64,000 nucleotides of DNA. Source: Roseovarius atlanticus (lineage in GTDB: Bacteria; Pseudomonadota; Alphaproteobacteria; Rhodobacterales; Rhodobacteraceae). Position 1 is the stretch's first letter. The number at the start of each line of letters is the position of its first letter. Shown here in pieces: positions 53,501-61,669 of this stretch. The translations under genes were made by a program, and so were the position numbers. The stretch covers positions 574,861 to 638,860 of the forward strand of contig NZ_LAXJ01000002.1 in NCBI RefSeq assembly GCF_001441615.1, written 5' to 3'. Below the pieces are notes generated by a model, which saw nothing but the letters and a program-made list of their open reading frames with translations, was not told where the DNA came from and made no database searches.

Positions 53501-53725
53501 ATCCGGCCCGAAATACCCCTCCAGCACCACAACGCGCCCGTCCCCCAGCCGTATCTCAAGGTTCTGGCCGACGCGGTCATAACCGCCGATGTCGATTTGC
53601 CGAAGGTTCAGAGAGATTTCCTGGCCGCCCCCGGCCCAGATCGGCGTTGCGCCGTCCCCATTCGAAATCTCGCCACGAGACACGTTGCCCGCACTGCTGC
53701 GGGCGACATAATCGATCGCCGTCAT
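50528..53725 (-). CDS. BapA/LapA-like secreted adhesin with seven Ig-like repeats
   Basis: A 1065-residue acidic protein. Residues 1-125 resemble the BapA N-terminal prefix domain. A Gly/Ala-rich hydrophobic linker (about 140-180: MLGAGLLGGSSLLGLGGAG) follows, then at least seven Ig-like repeats of about 90-110 residues with the signature VTGTxxPGxxVxV, plus a diverged eighth. The C-terminal part (LSDNSDQVVVRGGADDTVTLTGAQRAG ... GQGFDIYTLGDDATVVIDDD) is the type I secretion tail seen in such proteins. It is the first gene of the operon with tolC, ABC and HlyD genes, so it is the probable substrate. No RTX nonapeptides are seen. Start 53725 was preferred over GTG at 53764. Confidence 0.88.
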   Translation of the reverse strand: MTAIDYVARSSAGNVSRGEISNGDGATPIWAGGGQEISLNLRQIDIGGYDRVGQNLEIRLGDGRVVVLEGYFGPDGAPESRLFISADGYLNEVTLIETSDGAVYAQYGPTEVWGKWSPSDDLIFLDGSEVAGVAGQEEEVSMLGAGLLGGSSLLGLGGAGAAALGAATVIGGLGGEDGPGRIAPTVDDNGPIVIGGDDAGPDDSPITITGTATPGSDVVVQIGDEVIETTSDSSGDWTVSFEGEDFPEDGDYTVDVTVTEPGGTETGLTGPDVVIDTTPPDTSLLEGTVDTGDIVNAEEYDAGFEITGEGEPGASISVTIDSTTHETVVDGTGSWTVTFAPGDVPTGEYTTDVVVVSSDAYGNTTTITETVEIDTVPHPIGVNAGGVGGDGTVNAAEMAGGFAVTGTSAPGATVEVTIQSVTHSVVTGADGTWVANFSAGELPQGTYDATVTAITVDGAGNGSSATGTFQVDTDGQVSITSEHGGADGVINQAEHGSGLLVTGTTEPGSTVVVQLGSQSVNATVDPSDAWTASFAAGQIPTGTYTTTLTATTTDSAGNVQTASQSVNVDTEAGSLTLNAAGIGGDGTINAAEAAAGVAVTGTADPGAVVAVSLGGVVHNAVADAAGNWQTVYMPGEIPGGDYDAPVSASVTDAAGNSRSLNVTVAVDTQVDNLSLSDLGVAIGADGGDVINADIAAAGFPVSGTIEPGSTVSITLAGVTRQASVDANGNWVAQFGPGVIQGGEYMADIVIDVVDPAGNPAQLADRVRVDTLVNSLSRDATPVEGDDVINAAEAADGVTVTGQVEPGSTVSVQVFGQTYAALVGAGGAWVLDIPAADIPLTEQSYDMIVTATDGAGNTSQIAGSLAVDAVAPDDPDVVGYFREGGGYRNVTLETSQDEVTIHGVDAGGNVSALSIHAQENALLGETDCFFTDGAGNPASIPDGSQLVVTGTDPAGNASSTYLVLDETSTNTVDAGAAGLAQFQIETIDLRFGDQSQLTLTEDQVLALSDNSDQVVVRGGADDTVTLTGAQRAGSTMIDGQGFDIYTLGDDATVVIDDDINVGTATI

Positions 53726-53840
53726 TGTATCACCGCTCTTCCTCAATACCGCCCGTGTTTTCACGGTGCGTCTTAATTTTTGTACCGCGTCTATACCGCC
53801 AATACAGTGCTACGCATAGTGATTTTCCCTGCATATACAT

Positions 53841-53869
53841 CAAGATGGGTGTTCGATGTCGACATCTTG
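53841..53869. promoter_or_regulatory. Nested palindrome upstream of the adhesin operon
   Basis: CAAGATG (53841-53847) and CATCTTG (53863-53869) form an inverted repeat that encloses the perfect 12-base palindrome GATGTCGACATC (53855-53866, overlapping the right arm). It lies 116 bases upstream of the adhesin start and in front of the divergent deacetylase. It is a candidate operator for one or both. Confidence 0.5.
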
Positions 53870-53995
53870 GCAACAATCTCCCGACGGTTGTAAATCTTGT
53901 CACGCCTAAATTTCGCCCCATCCGGCCCTGCCCTCTTGACCCTTCCGGCTAGGGGGATCAACGTCAGGCAGGGCTTTGAAAGAAAGGGGCAATGC

Positions 53996-55168
53996 GTGCC
54001 GGATCGACAGGACCTGCTGGACAGCACATCGCGCATTCTGGGCGAGCTGATCGGCTTTCCCACGATATCGACCGACCCGAATATCGACCTGATCAACGCG
54101 ATTGCCAACCGGCTCGACATGGTCGGCGCCCGGGTCGAGATCTTTCCCGACCCCTCCGGGCAAAAGGCCAATCTCTTTGCCACCATCGGCCCCGAGCGCG
54201 ACGGCGGCATCGTGTTGTCCGGCCATAGCGACGTGGTGCCCGTGGCCGATCAGGACTGGGCGTCGAACCCCTTCGACATGCTGGAACATGACGGCCTGCT
54301 CTATGGCCGCGGCACGTGCGACATGAAGGGGTTCATCGCCGCCACCCTGGCCATGGCGCCGACCTATGCCGCGCTCAATCCCGACCGCCCGCTGCATTTC
54401 GCCTTCACCCACGACGAAGAGACGGGCTGTTTCGGTGCCCGCGCGCTGGCCCATACCCTGCGCGCCAAGGGGCTGACGCCGGGCGTGGCCATCGTGGGCG
54501 AGCCGACGATGATGCGCGTGATCGAGGGCCACAAGGGCTGTTACGAATACACCACCCGTTTTTCGGGGCTGGCCGGCCACGGCTCGGCGCCGGACCGGGG
54601 CGTCAACGCGGTGGAATACGCCGTGCGCTATATCGCCCGCCTCCTGGACCTCAAGCACGCGCTGCGCGACCGCGCCCCCGCCGACAGCCTGTTCGAGCCG
54701 CCCTGGACCACGATCAACACCGGCCGCCTGGCGGGCGGCGTCGCCCACAACGTCATCCCCAGCGAGGCGGTGGTGGACTGGGAAATGCGCCCCGTTCAGA
54801 CCTCCGACGCCGATTTCGTCAAGGACTCGCTCAGACACTACATCGAGCGCGAGCTTCTGCCCGCCATGCGCGCCGTCGACCCGGAATCGGACATCGTCAC
54901 GGAGGTCATCGGCGAGGTCGAGGGCCTTATCCCCACGACCGACAACGAGGCGCGCACCATCGTCTCGGAACTCACCGGCGCGAACCACGCCGAATGCGTC
55001 GCCTTCGGCACCGAGGCGGGCATTTTCCAATCCCTGGGCATGTCCGCCGTCATCTGCGGCCCCGGCTCGATCGAGCAGGCGCACAAGGCCGATGAGTTCG
55101 TGGCGCTCGACCAGCTGTCGCAATGTCTCGACATGCTGGAACGATTGCAGGACAAGCTGGTTGCATAA
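53996..55168 (+). CDS. argE: Acetylornithine deacetylase (ArgE-type M20 peptidase)
   Basis: A 390-residue M20 metallopeptidase. Dinuclear zinc ligands are visible in VLSGHSDVVPVADQDW, GRGTCDMKGFIAA, FTHDEETGCFGARAL (catalytic EE) and late GTEAGIF ... AHKADEFVAL. The pattern fits acetylornithine deacetylase of arginine synthesis; DapE or a generic M20 deacylase is less likely. The start is GTG at 53996 (VPDRQDLLDSTSRILGELIGFPT) with AAAGGGG before it; the nearby ATG at 53992 is in another frame. Confidence 0.9.
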   Translation: MPDRQDLLDSTSRILGELIGFPTISTDPNIDLINAIANRLDMVGARVEIFPDPSGQKANLFATIGPERDGGIVLSGHSDVVPVADQDWASNPFDMLEHDGLLYGRGTCDMKGFIAATLAMAPTYAALNPDRPLHFAFTHDEETGCFGARALAHTLRAKGLTPGVAIVGEPTMMRVIEGHKGCYEYTTRFSGLAGHGSAPDRGVNAVEYAVRYIARLLDLKHALRDRAPADSLFEPPWTTINTGRLAGGVAHNVIPSEAVVDWEMRPVQTSDADFVKDSLRHYIERELLPAMRAVDPESDIVTEVIGEVEGLIPTTDNEARTIVSELTGANHAECVAFGTEAGIFQSLGMSAVICGPGSIEQAHKADEFVALDQLSQCLDMLERLQDKLVA

Positions 55169-55226
55169 GGGATGGGCCACGCCCGGCCCTTGTCCGCCCC
55201 TGGCTTCAATCGCACAGAAGGTTCAC

Positions 55227-55592
55227 ATGCGCACCGAACTCTCCTGCATCGCCCTGATGCTCACCTTGGCGCAGGTCGGCCATGCCGCCCCCGTGGACGC
55301 GCCCAACGGCACCGTGACCGGCCATTTCGGCGAGACCGAATTCGATCACCCGCTCCTGTGCGAACGCGACCCCTTCGTCATCGCCCGCACCCATGACAGC
55401 GACGGCGCCCCGGCCTTCGAGGCGGCCTTCGTGTCCAACGGCGTTACCAGCATCGAGATCCGCACCGAAGACGAGACGCACCAGTTCGGCACCTCGACCG
55501 ATGCCGCGGGCTTTCCGCTCGTGATCGAAGGCGAGGTCGACGGCACGGCCTATTCCTTCGAAGTCGCCTGCCCCGACAACTTCGACATGTAG
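55227..55592 (+). CDS. Hypothetical exported protein
   Basis: A 121-residue protein with a signal peptide (MRTELSCIALMLTLAQVGHA, cleavage after GHA). Two Cys residues in the mature part (LLCERDPFVIA and EVACPDNFDM) could form a disulfide. The rest is beta-rich (GVTSIEIRTEDETHQFG, PLVIEGEVDGTAYSFEVAC). No family is recognised. AGAAGGT precedes the ATG. It follows the deacetylase by 58 bases and is probably unrelated to it. Confidence 0.65.
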   Translation: MRTELSCIALMLTLAQVGHAAPVDAPNGTVTGHFGETEFDHPLLCERDPFVIARTHDSDGAPAFEAAFVSNGVTSIEIRTEDETHQFGTSTDAAGFPLVIEGEVDGTAYSFEVACPDNFDM

Positions 55593-55627
55593 GCGACACG
55601 CTCGGCAATATGCCGTGCCCGCACCTG

Positions 55628-56341
55628 TCAGTCGCGCCGGAAGGTCATGTAATGCGGCACGCGCCCCTCGCGCAGGGCCTTCTGCTCATAGCGGGTGGAC
55701 ATCCAGTCACTCCACGGCTCCCGCCAGTCGCGTGGCCCTTCAGCCAGCCACGTGAACCCGTGGCGCGGCACCTCGATCATCGTCTGGCGCACGTAGTCTG
55801 GGATGTCGGTGGCGACGCGAAAGATCGCCCCCGGCTTCAGGACCCGCGCCAGCGGCTCCAGATGCTCGGGCGTCACGAACCGCCGCCGGTGGTGGCGCTT
55901 CTTGGGCCACGGATCGGGATAAAGCAGGAAAGCCCGTGCGATGCTGGCCTCGGGCAGCACGTCGAACATGTCGCGCACGTCGCCTGGATGGATCGCCACG
56001 TTTTCGACGTCGCTGTCGCGCAACTGCCCCAGCAGCTTGGCGACCCCATTGATATAGGGCTCACAGCCGACGATCCCCACATCCGGGTTCTCCGCCGCTT
56101 GGTGAATCATGTGCTCGCCGCCGCCGAACCCGACTTCAAGCCACACATCACGTTCCCCGAACAAGGCCTTGAGGTCTATGGGTTTTCGCTCGGGGTTCAC
56201 ATCCCAGTCCACCGCCCCGGGCGACCAAGCGGCCAGATCCTCATCCAGGTAGGCTTCCTGCGATTTCTTCAGGTGCTTGCCCTTGAACCGGCCATAGAAA
56301 TTGCGCCATGGCGCGCCCGAGGGATGCTTCTGCTGTCCCAT
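55628..56341 (-). CDS. trmB: tRNA (guanine-N7)-methyltransferase
   Basis: A 237-residue enzyme making m7G46 in tRNA. The SAM site is WLEVGFGGGEHMIHQA near residue 73, followed by GCEPYINGVAKLL, and the catalytic stretch is LLYPDPWPKKRHHRRRF. The C-terminus (YEQKALREGRVPHYMTFRR) matches the family. Start at 56341 (MGQQKHPSG) lies three bases after the stop of the upstream transporter gene, so the two are probably co-transcribed. Confidence 0.97.
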   Translation of the reverse strand: MGQQKHPSGAPWRNFYGRFKGKHLKKSQEAYLDEDLAAWSPGAVDWDVNPERKPIDLKALFGERDVWLEVGFGGGEHMIHQAAENPDVGIVGCEPYINGVAKLLGQLRDSDVENVAIHPGDVRDMFDVLPEASIARAFLLYPDPWPKKRHHRRRFVTPEHLEPLARVLKPGAIFRVATDIPDYVRQTMIEVPRHGFTWLAEGPRDWREPWSDWMSTRYEQKALREGRVPHYMTFRRD

Positions 56342-56342
56342 C

Positions 56343-57206
56343 TCAGCCCCCCGCCGCAAAGACCCGGCGCAGCACCAGCAGCGCGGGGATGTTCACCAGG
56401 TACATGCAGATACCGTAGACCGCCGAGGGCACGGCAAACTCCGACAGCCCCGTGCTCGCCCCCACGATATTGGCGATGGTGATGCCCACGGTCGCATTCT
56501 GCACCCCCATCTCCACCGCGATGGCCAGCCCGTCGCGCCCGGCGATGCCCATCAGCCGCGCCAGGCCGATGCCCACCGCCAGCAGAACCAGGTTCAGCAC
56601 GATCAGGAACGGCCCCAGCCGCGCGAAACTTTCGGTCAAGAGCGCCCAGTTGCTGGCAATCGCCGCCGCCACGATCAGCACGAAGAGGATCAGCGCAACG
56701 ATCTCGCACCCCCGCTCAATGGCCGATGCGAAGCGCGCGGCATAGCGGCGTATCAGCAGCCCCAGAAACACCGGCAGTGCCGTGATCAGGAACATCGCCA
56801 CGCCCACCTTCACGACGCTGATCTCGGGCGCCGCCTCACGCATGAAATGCACCGCCGCCCAGGCGACCAGCACCGGCAACGTCAGCACCGACAAAAGGCT
56901 CACCACCGCCGTCAGCGTGATCGACAGCGCCACGGTGCCCCCCGCCAGCTTGGTCAGCATGTTCGACGTCACGCCGCCGGGGCTGAACGCCAGCAGCATG
57001 ATCCCGAACGCCATGCCGCCCGCAAACCCCCAGGCCGCGATCAGCGCATAGGCCACCAGCGGCAACAGCACGAGCTGCGCCACGATGCCGGTCAGCGCGG
57101 GCTTGGGCAGGCGCAGCACCCGGCCGAAATCGGCGAAATGCAGGCCCAGCCCCAAGGAAAACATGATGAAGGCCAGCGCCAGCGGCAGGCCGATATCCAG
57201 GATCAT
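56343..57206 (-). CDS. Bile acid:sodium symporter (BASS) family transporter
   Basis: A 287-residue membrane protein with about nine or ten helices. BASS features include SLGLGLHFADFGRVLRLPKPALTGIVAQ near the N-terminus, the sodium-site stretch MLLAFSPGGVTSNMLTKLAGG and the late VEMGVQNATVGITIANIVG. Such proteins carry organic anions (pyruvate, pantoate, glucosinolates or bile acids) with sodium. The substrate is unknown. trmB follows directly. Confidence 0.93.
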   Translation of the reverse strand: MILDIGLPLALAFIMFSLGLGLHFADFGRVLRLPKPALTGIVAQLVLLPLVAYALIAAWGFAGGMAFGIMLLAFSPGGVTSNMLTKLAGGTVALSITLTAVVSLLSVLTLPVLVAWAAVHFMREAAPEISVVKVGVAMFLITALPVFLGLLIRRYAARFASAIERGCEIVALILFVLIVAAAIASNWALLTESFARLGPFLIVLNLVLLAVGIGLARLMGIAGRDGLAIAVEMGVQNATVGITIANIVGASTGLSEFAVPSAVYGICMYLVNIPALLVLRRVFAAGG

Positions 57207-57261
57207 CCCGTCCCTCCCTTTTGGCGCAGTCTACGGTTTGCAAGGCGCCCTGTCGCGCATG

Positions 57262-57290
57262 AAAAAGCGCGGGAGACACCGCCCCCGCGC
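57262..57290 (-). terminator. Intrinsic terminator of metK
   Basis: On the minus strand GCGCGGG (57290-57284) pairs with CCCGCGC (57273-57267) and is followed by TTTTT. It starts 21 bases after the metK stop. Confidence 0.9.
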
Positions 57291-57311
57291 CCTTCCGTTC
57301 CCAGGTCCGGA

Positions 57312-58478
57312 TCAGACCTCTTTCTTCAGCGCGTCCACCAGGTCGGTGCGTTCCCAGCTGAAGCCGCCATCGGCCTCGGGCTCGCGTCCGAAATGGCCAT
57401 AGGCCGCGGTGCGCTCGTAGATCGGCTTGTTGAGGTCCAGCGCCTCTCGAATGCCGCGCGGCGTCAGGTCCATGACCTTGCGCACCGCATTCTCGATCGC
57501 CGCCGCCTCGACCTCGCCCGTGCCATAGGTCTCGGCATAGATCGACAGCGGCTTGGCCACCCCGATCGCATAGCTGAGCTGGATGGTGCATTTCTCGGCC
57601 ATGCCCGCGGCAACCACGTTCTTGGCCAGATACCGCGCGGCATAGGCCGCCGAACGGTCCACCTTGGTCGGGTCCTTGCCCGAAAACGCGCCGCCGCCAT
57701 GCGGGGCTGCACCACCATAGGTGTCGACGATGATCTTGCGCCCGGTCAGGCCCGCGTCGCCGTCAGGGCCGCCGATCACGAAGGTGCCGGTCGGGTTCAC
57801 CCACCATTCGGTCTTGTCGCTGATCCATTCGGCCGGCAGCACCTCGCGGATATAGGGCTCCACGATGGCACGGATGTCGTCGCTCTTCTGGTGCTCGCTC
57901 TCGTGCTGCGTGGACAGCACGATCGACGTCACCTCGACCGGCTTGCCGTTCTCGTAGCGCAGCGAAATCTGGCTTTTCGCGTCCGGGCGCAGCGTCGGCT
58001 CGGCACCGGATTTGCGCGCCTCGGCCAGTCTCCGCAGGATCGCGTGGCTGAACTGAATGGGCGCGGGCATCAGCGCGTCGGTCTCGTTGGTGGCGTGGCC
58101 GAACATGATGCCCTGATCGCCCGCTCCGTCCTTGTCGACGCCCTGCGCGATATGCGCGGACTGCTCATGCAGAAAGTTCAGCACATGGCACGTGTTCCAG
58201 TGAAACTTGTCCTGCTCATAGCCGATGTCGCGGATGCAGTCGCGGGCGATCTGGCCGATCCGGCCCATGTAGTTCTTCAGCCGCTCCTGGTCCGACAGGC
58301 CCACCTCGCCGCCGATCACCACCATGCCGGAGGTGGCGAAGGTTTCGCAGGCGACGCGGGCGTCGGGTTCTTCGGCGAGAAAGGCGTCAAGCACGGCGTC
58401 GGAAATGCGGTCGCACACCTTATCGGGGTGCCCCTCCGAAACGGATTCGGAGGTGAAAACATAGTTATCTCTGGACAT
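57312..58478 (-). CDS. metK: S-adenosylmethionine synthetase
   Basis: A 388-residue enzyme forming SAM from methionine and ATP. Signatures are [20 protein letters not shown] at the N-terminus, [16 protein letters not shown], and the phosphate-binding loop [25 protein letters not shown]. All three domains are present and length is normal. A SAM/SAH-type riboswitch overlaps the ribosome binding site, so translation is predicted to fall when SAM is high. An intrinsic terminator follows. Confidence 0.99.
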   Translation of the reverse strand: MSRDNYVFTSESVSEGHPDKVCDRISDAVLDAFLAEEPDARVACETFATSGMVVIGGEVGLSDQERLKNYMGRIGQIARDCIRDIGYEQDKFHWNTCHVLNFLHEQSAHIAQGVDKDGAGDQGIMFGHATNETDALMPAPIQFSHAILRRLAEARKSGAEPTLRPDAKSQISLRYENGKPVEVTSIVLSTQHESEHQKSDDIRAIVEPYIREVLPAEWISDKTEWWVNPTGTFVIGGPDGDAGLTGRKIIVDTYGGAAPHGGGAFSGKDPTKVDRSAAYAARYLAKNVVAAGMAEKCTIQLSYAIGVAKPLSIYAETYGTGEVEAAAIENAVRKVMDLTPRGIREALDLNKPIYERTAAYGHFGREPEADGGFSWERTDLVDALKKEV

Positions 58479-58483
58479 TGAAA

Positions 58484-58533
58484 TGCTCCATTAGGGGTCA
58501 GTCCCGCCACGCCAGGAAGCCGTTGTAGCGGGA
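58484..58533 (-). promoter_or_regulatory. SAM/SAH riboswitch controlling metK
   Basis: The minus-strand leader contains ACAACGGCTTCCTGGCGTG (58526-58508) closed by a stem CCCGC (58532-58528) with GCGGG (58507-58503), and after a short linker TGGAGCA (58490-58484) six bases from the metK start. These are the conserved core and 3' pseudoknot strand of the SAM/SAH riboswitch known in front of metK in Rhodobacterales. GGAG is also the ribosome binding site, so ligand binding should block translation. Confidence 0.9.
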
Positions 58534-58573
58534 GTCGCGCCTGCTTATGCGGGACATGCCGGAAGGTCAATCG

Positions 58574-60106
58574 CTAAGTCTGCGGCGCCTTGCGCGCCCG
58601 CGCGGCGGCCCCGCCCGCCAGCATCAGCAGCGCCGCCAGCACCAGTATCGGCGCATTGCCGGTCCGGCTGTAAAGCGTCTCGGGCAAGGGCGGCGGCAGG
58701 GGGGCGTCGATCCAGCCTGCTTCGCCCAAGGGGATATGCGCCAGCACCCGCCCGGTGCCGTCGACCATGGCCGACACGCCGGTGTTGGCCACACGCACCA
58801 TCGGCAGGCCCTGTTCGGCGCTGCGCAACCGGCCTTGCGCCAGATGCTGGTAGGGCCCCGACACCTTGCCGAACCACGCGTCGTTGGTGATCATCAGGAT
58901 CATGTCGGCACGCTCGGGCGCCGACAGGATGTTGCGGGCAAAAACGCCTTCATAGCAGATCAGCGGCACCGCCGTGCCAAGCGGGCCCATATCCACGATC
59001 TCGGCCCCCGGCCCGGCGGAATATCCCCCGCCTTCCTCGGCAGCAAGACCGTGGATGCCGAACCGCGCCATCAGGTCGCCCAGCGGCATGAACTCTCCGA
59101 ACGGGACGAGGTGATGCTTGTCGTAGACCTGTTCCACGACACCGTCCCCATCCATGTAGAGAAGCGAGTTGTAATACCGCTGCCCGTCCAGCCGCCGCAG
59201 GCCCAGCACCACCGGCGCGCCCTGCGCCGAGGCCGCGATACCGCCCAAAAGGTCGTCTGACTGGTGCAGAAAGGTGGGGATCGCCGTCTCGGGCCAGACC
59301 ACCAGGTCGGGCCGTCCGCCCTCGCCCGGCGCAGCGGTGAACTGACGCTGGCGGTCATAGAACATCTGAAGGTTCTCGGGCAGCCATTTCGCGCGCTGCG
59401 CCGCGTTGGGCTGCACCAGCCGCACGGTCTGCGCCTCCGGCCCCGGTGCGGCGGCGTCCGTCGGCGTCAGGGCCGCACCCCCGCCATAGAGCAGCGCAAA
59501 GCCTGCCAGTCCCGCAGCCCCGGCCACGCGCCGCCCGGCCCCCAGTTGCCACAGCGCCACCGCCGCGCCCATGATCAGCGCACACAGGCCCAGGCCCCCG
59601 CCGATCGTCGCCCAGTGCAGCAGCGGCGTGTCGATCAGAACATGCCCCACCTGCGCCCAGGCAAAGCCCGTAAAAAACCAGCCGCGCAGCATTTCTCCGA
59701 TCACGAAGGCCCCCACCAGCGCGATACCGCTGCGCGGCGCAATCAGACGTGCGGCGCCAAAGGCCGCGGCCCAGTATGAGGCCATGAAGACCGACAGCCC
59801 CAGCACCGCAAAGGGCGCCATCCAGCCATGCCGCGCGGCATCCACCAGGAACGGCTCGAATATCCAGCTGAGCGCCACGACGAAATGCCCCGTCCCCGCC
59901 GCAAGGCCCAACAGCGTGGCGGGCAGCCAGCCGCGCATCTCGCGCCACAGCCCATAGACCAGCGCCAGCGCGATGATCGTCAGCGGCCATAGCCCCCAGG
60001 GCGCCTGCCCCAGCGCCGCCACGGCCCCAAGACCTGCGGCAAGCGCATACCGCGTCACCACGCGGCCCTCACCGATCTGCCGCGCCAACGCGCCTGGACG
60101 GACCAT
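58574..60106 (-). CDS. lnt: Apolipoprotein N-acyltransferase
   Basis: A 510-residue inner membrane enzyme adding the third acyl chain to lipoproteins. The N-terminal half has about six hydrophobic helices; the C-terminal nitrilase domain carries the Glu-Lys-Cys triad in VVWPETAIPTFL, YDKHHLVPFGEF and VPLICYEGVFARN. A final helix anchors the C-terminus. It starts 4 bases after the CorC-type stop and belongs to a phoH-ybeY-corC-lnt run, the usual order in this group. Confidence 0.96.
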   Translation of the reverse strand: MVRPGALARQIGEGRVVTRYALAAGLGAVAALGQAPWGLWPLTIIALALVYGLWREMRGWLPATLLGLAAGTGHFVVALSWIFEPFLVDAARHGWMAPFAVLGLSVFMASYWAAAFGAARLIAPRSGIALVGAFVIGEMLRGWFFTGFAWAQVGHVLIDTPLLHWATIGGGLGLCALIMGAAVALWQLGAGRRVAGAAGLAGFALLYGGGAALTPTDAAAPGPEAQTVRLVQPNAAQRAKWLPENLQMFYDRQRQFTAAPGEGGRPDLVVWPETAIPTFLHQSDDLLGGIAASAQGAPVVLGLRRLDGQRYYNSLLYMDGDGVVEQVYDKHHLVPFGEFMPLGDLMARFGIHGLAAEEGGGYSAGPGAEIVDMGPLGTAVPLICYEGVFARNILSAPERADMILMITNDAWFGKVSGPYQHLAQGRLRSAEQGLPMVRVANTGVSAMVDGTGRVLAHIPLGEAGWIDAPLPPPLPETLYSRTGNAPILVLAALLMLAGGAAARARKAPQT

Positions 60107-60109
60107 GTC

Positions 60110-61042
60110 TTACCCCTCGATCGCCTCGGGCAGGCGCACCCGCAACCGCTTGATCCGCCGCGGATCGGAATCCAGCACCTGGATCTCGACGCCGCTGGGA
60201 TGCTCGACCAGCTCGCCGCGCGCCGGCACCCGGCCCAGCAGCATGAAGACCAGCCCGCCCAGCGTGTCGATCTCTTCCTCGTCGATATCCTCGGAATCGG
60301 TCAGCGACAGGCCGATCTCGGCCTCGAACTCCTCCAGCGGGGCCTTGGCCTGCACCACGTAGGATCCGGGCTTTTCCTCGGACCAGTACGCACCCTCGTC
60401 CTGATCGTGCTCGTCGGCGATCTCGCCCACGACCTGTTCGATCAGGTCCTCGATCGTCACCAGCCCGTCGACCCCGCCGTATTCGTCGATCACCAGCGCC
60501 ATGTGCCGGCGCTCGGCCTGCATCTTCTGCAACAGCACGCCTATTGTCATCGATGGCGGCACGTACATCAGCGGGCGCAATAGCTCTTCCAGCGAATAGT
60601 CCGAGCCATGCCCGTTGAACCCGTGCTTCAGCGCGAAATCCTTGAGGTGGGCAAAGCCGACGGGCGTGTCCAGCGTGCCCTCATAGACCGGCAGGCGCGT
60701 CAGCCCGCTGTCGCGGAACGTGTGCACCAGTTCATCCTTGGTGATTGTCGCCGGGACCGAAACGATGTCCGCCTTGGGGATCATCACGTCCTCGACCGAC
60801 AGACGCCGCAGGTTGCCAAGGCCCAGGTTCGGGCCAAGCCCGCCGGCCGTCTGGTCGGCCCTGTCCTCGCCTTCGTCTTCCGCCTCACCGTCGGCGGTTT
60901 CTTCCGTGCCAAGCGCACCGAAGAAGCGGCGCAGAAAGCCGCCGTTATTGCCATTCTGATCCTCTGCCGGATCGTCGCCCTTGTTTGCCTCGGGCCGCGC
61001 GCTGTGCGCTGCCATAGAAGAGGCGTCGTTGCTGTCGCTCAT
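60110..61042 (-). CDS. corC: CorC/HlyC-type CBS-domain protein
   Basis: A 310-residue protein with no membrane helices. After an acidic, low-complexity N-terminus come two CBS domains ([77 protein letters not shown]) and a C-terminal CorC_HlyC domain ([19 protein letters not shown]). CorC proteins are linked to Mg2+/Co2+ efflux. Start 61042 (MSDSNDASS) has AAAGGTAC. It is between ybeY and lnt in an operon-like run. Confidence 0.94.
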   Translation of the reverse strand: MSDSNDASSMAAHSARPEANKGDDPAEDQNGNNGGFLRRFFGALGTEETADGEAEDEGEDRADQTAGGLGPNLGLGNLRRLSVEDVMIPKADIVSVPATITKDELVHTFRDSGLTRLPVYEGTLDTPVGFAHLKDFALKHGFNGHGSDYSLEELLRPLMYVPPSMTIGVLLQKMQAERRHMALVIDEYGGVDGLVTIEDLIEQVVGEIADEHDQDEGAYWSEEKPGSYVVQAKAPLEEFEAEIGLSLTDSEDIDEEEIDTLGGLVFMLLGRVPARGELVEHPSGVEIQVLDSDPRRIKRLRVRLPEAIEG

Positions 61043-61084
61043 CGTACCTTTCCAAATCGCGCCCGCATCCACGGGCGCCGGGTG

Positions 61085-61579
61085 TCAATATGGGTCAGGC
61101 AGACCCAGTTTGCCAAGTATCTCCACCTCTGTTCGTTCCATCAGGGTGGCATCCTTGTCACGAACGTGATCGTAGCCCAGCAAATGCAAGATTCCGTGAA
61201 CGATCAGATGCGTCACGTGATCCTGCATCGGCTTGCCCGCCGCCTCGGCCTCTTTCGCGCAGGTGTCATAGGCGATCGCGATATCACCAAGCTCGGGATC
61301 GGGGCCAGCTTCGGGCGGCTCCGGCATGGCACCATCGACCTTTGCACCACGCGCCTCGCTCGGCCAGCTCAATACATTGGTCGGGCCCGGCTTGTCCCGG
61401 AAATCTTCGTTCAAGGCGGCAATCCGCGCATCGTCGCAGCCCAGCACCACGATCTCCCACGCCTCTGCATCCACCCCCAGATGCGCCAGCGTCGCCTCCG
61501 CCGCCCGCGCGGCCAACCGCTCCAGCTCCACGTCCTGCCAGCGGTCGTCCTCGATGACCGTATCGACAGAACCGCTCAC
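61085..61579 (-). CDS. ybeY: Endoribonuclease YbeY, rRNA maturation factor
   Basis: A 164-residue metal-dependent RNase acting in 16S rRNA 3' maturation and ribosome quality control. The zinc motif HGILHLLGYDH (H3 pattern) is in LIVHGILHLLGYDHVRDKDA, preceded by NVLSWPSEA and GDIAIAYDT. No ATG is available; the start is taken as GTG at 61579 (VSGSVDTVIEDDRW), directly downstream of the hairpin module at 61592. Longer reading frames through the hairpins are not credible. phoH is upstream on the same strand. Confidence 0.92.
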   Translation of the reverse strand: MSGSVDTVIEDDRWQDVELERLAARAAEATLAHLGVDAEAWEIVVLGCDDARIAALNEDFRDKPGPTNVLSWPSEARGAKVDGAMPEPPEAGPDPELGDIAIAYDTCAKEAEAAGKPMQDHVTHLIVHGILHLLGYDHVRDKDATLMERTEVEILGKLGLPDPY

Positions 61580-61591
61580 ACCCAGCGCGGA

Positions 61592-61660
61592 CCGGAATTT
61601 TGCAAAATTCCGGATCGGAAAATTGCAATTTTCCGGCCAATTTTCTTCCAAAGAAAATTG
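61592..61660. repeat. Triple AT-rich hairpin module between phoH and ybeY
   Basis: Three adjacent palindromes: a perfect 22-base one at 61592-61613 (arm CCGGAATTTTG), a perfect 20-base one at 61616-61635 (arm CGGAAAATTG), and CAATTTTCTT-CCA-AAGAAAATTG at 61638-61660. The third is nearly identical to hairpin 1 of the module after clpX (5916). The module lies 9 bases after the phoH stop and 12 bases before the ybeY start, so it may attenuate transcription within the operon. Confidence 0.92.
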
Positions 61661-61669
61661 CGCCCGGCC

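Noticed and set aside
50027..53776. A 1249-codon plus-strand frame opposite the adhesin
   Set aside because: Its apparent periodicity only mirrors the Ig-like repeats on the minus strand; no family features are present.
61580..61651. N-terminal extension of YbeY through the hairpin module
   Set aside because: The extension is encoded by palindromes and begins at TTG; family proteins start near SVDTVIEDDRW.
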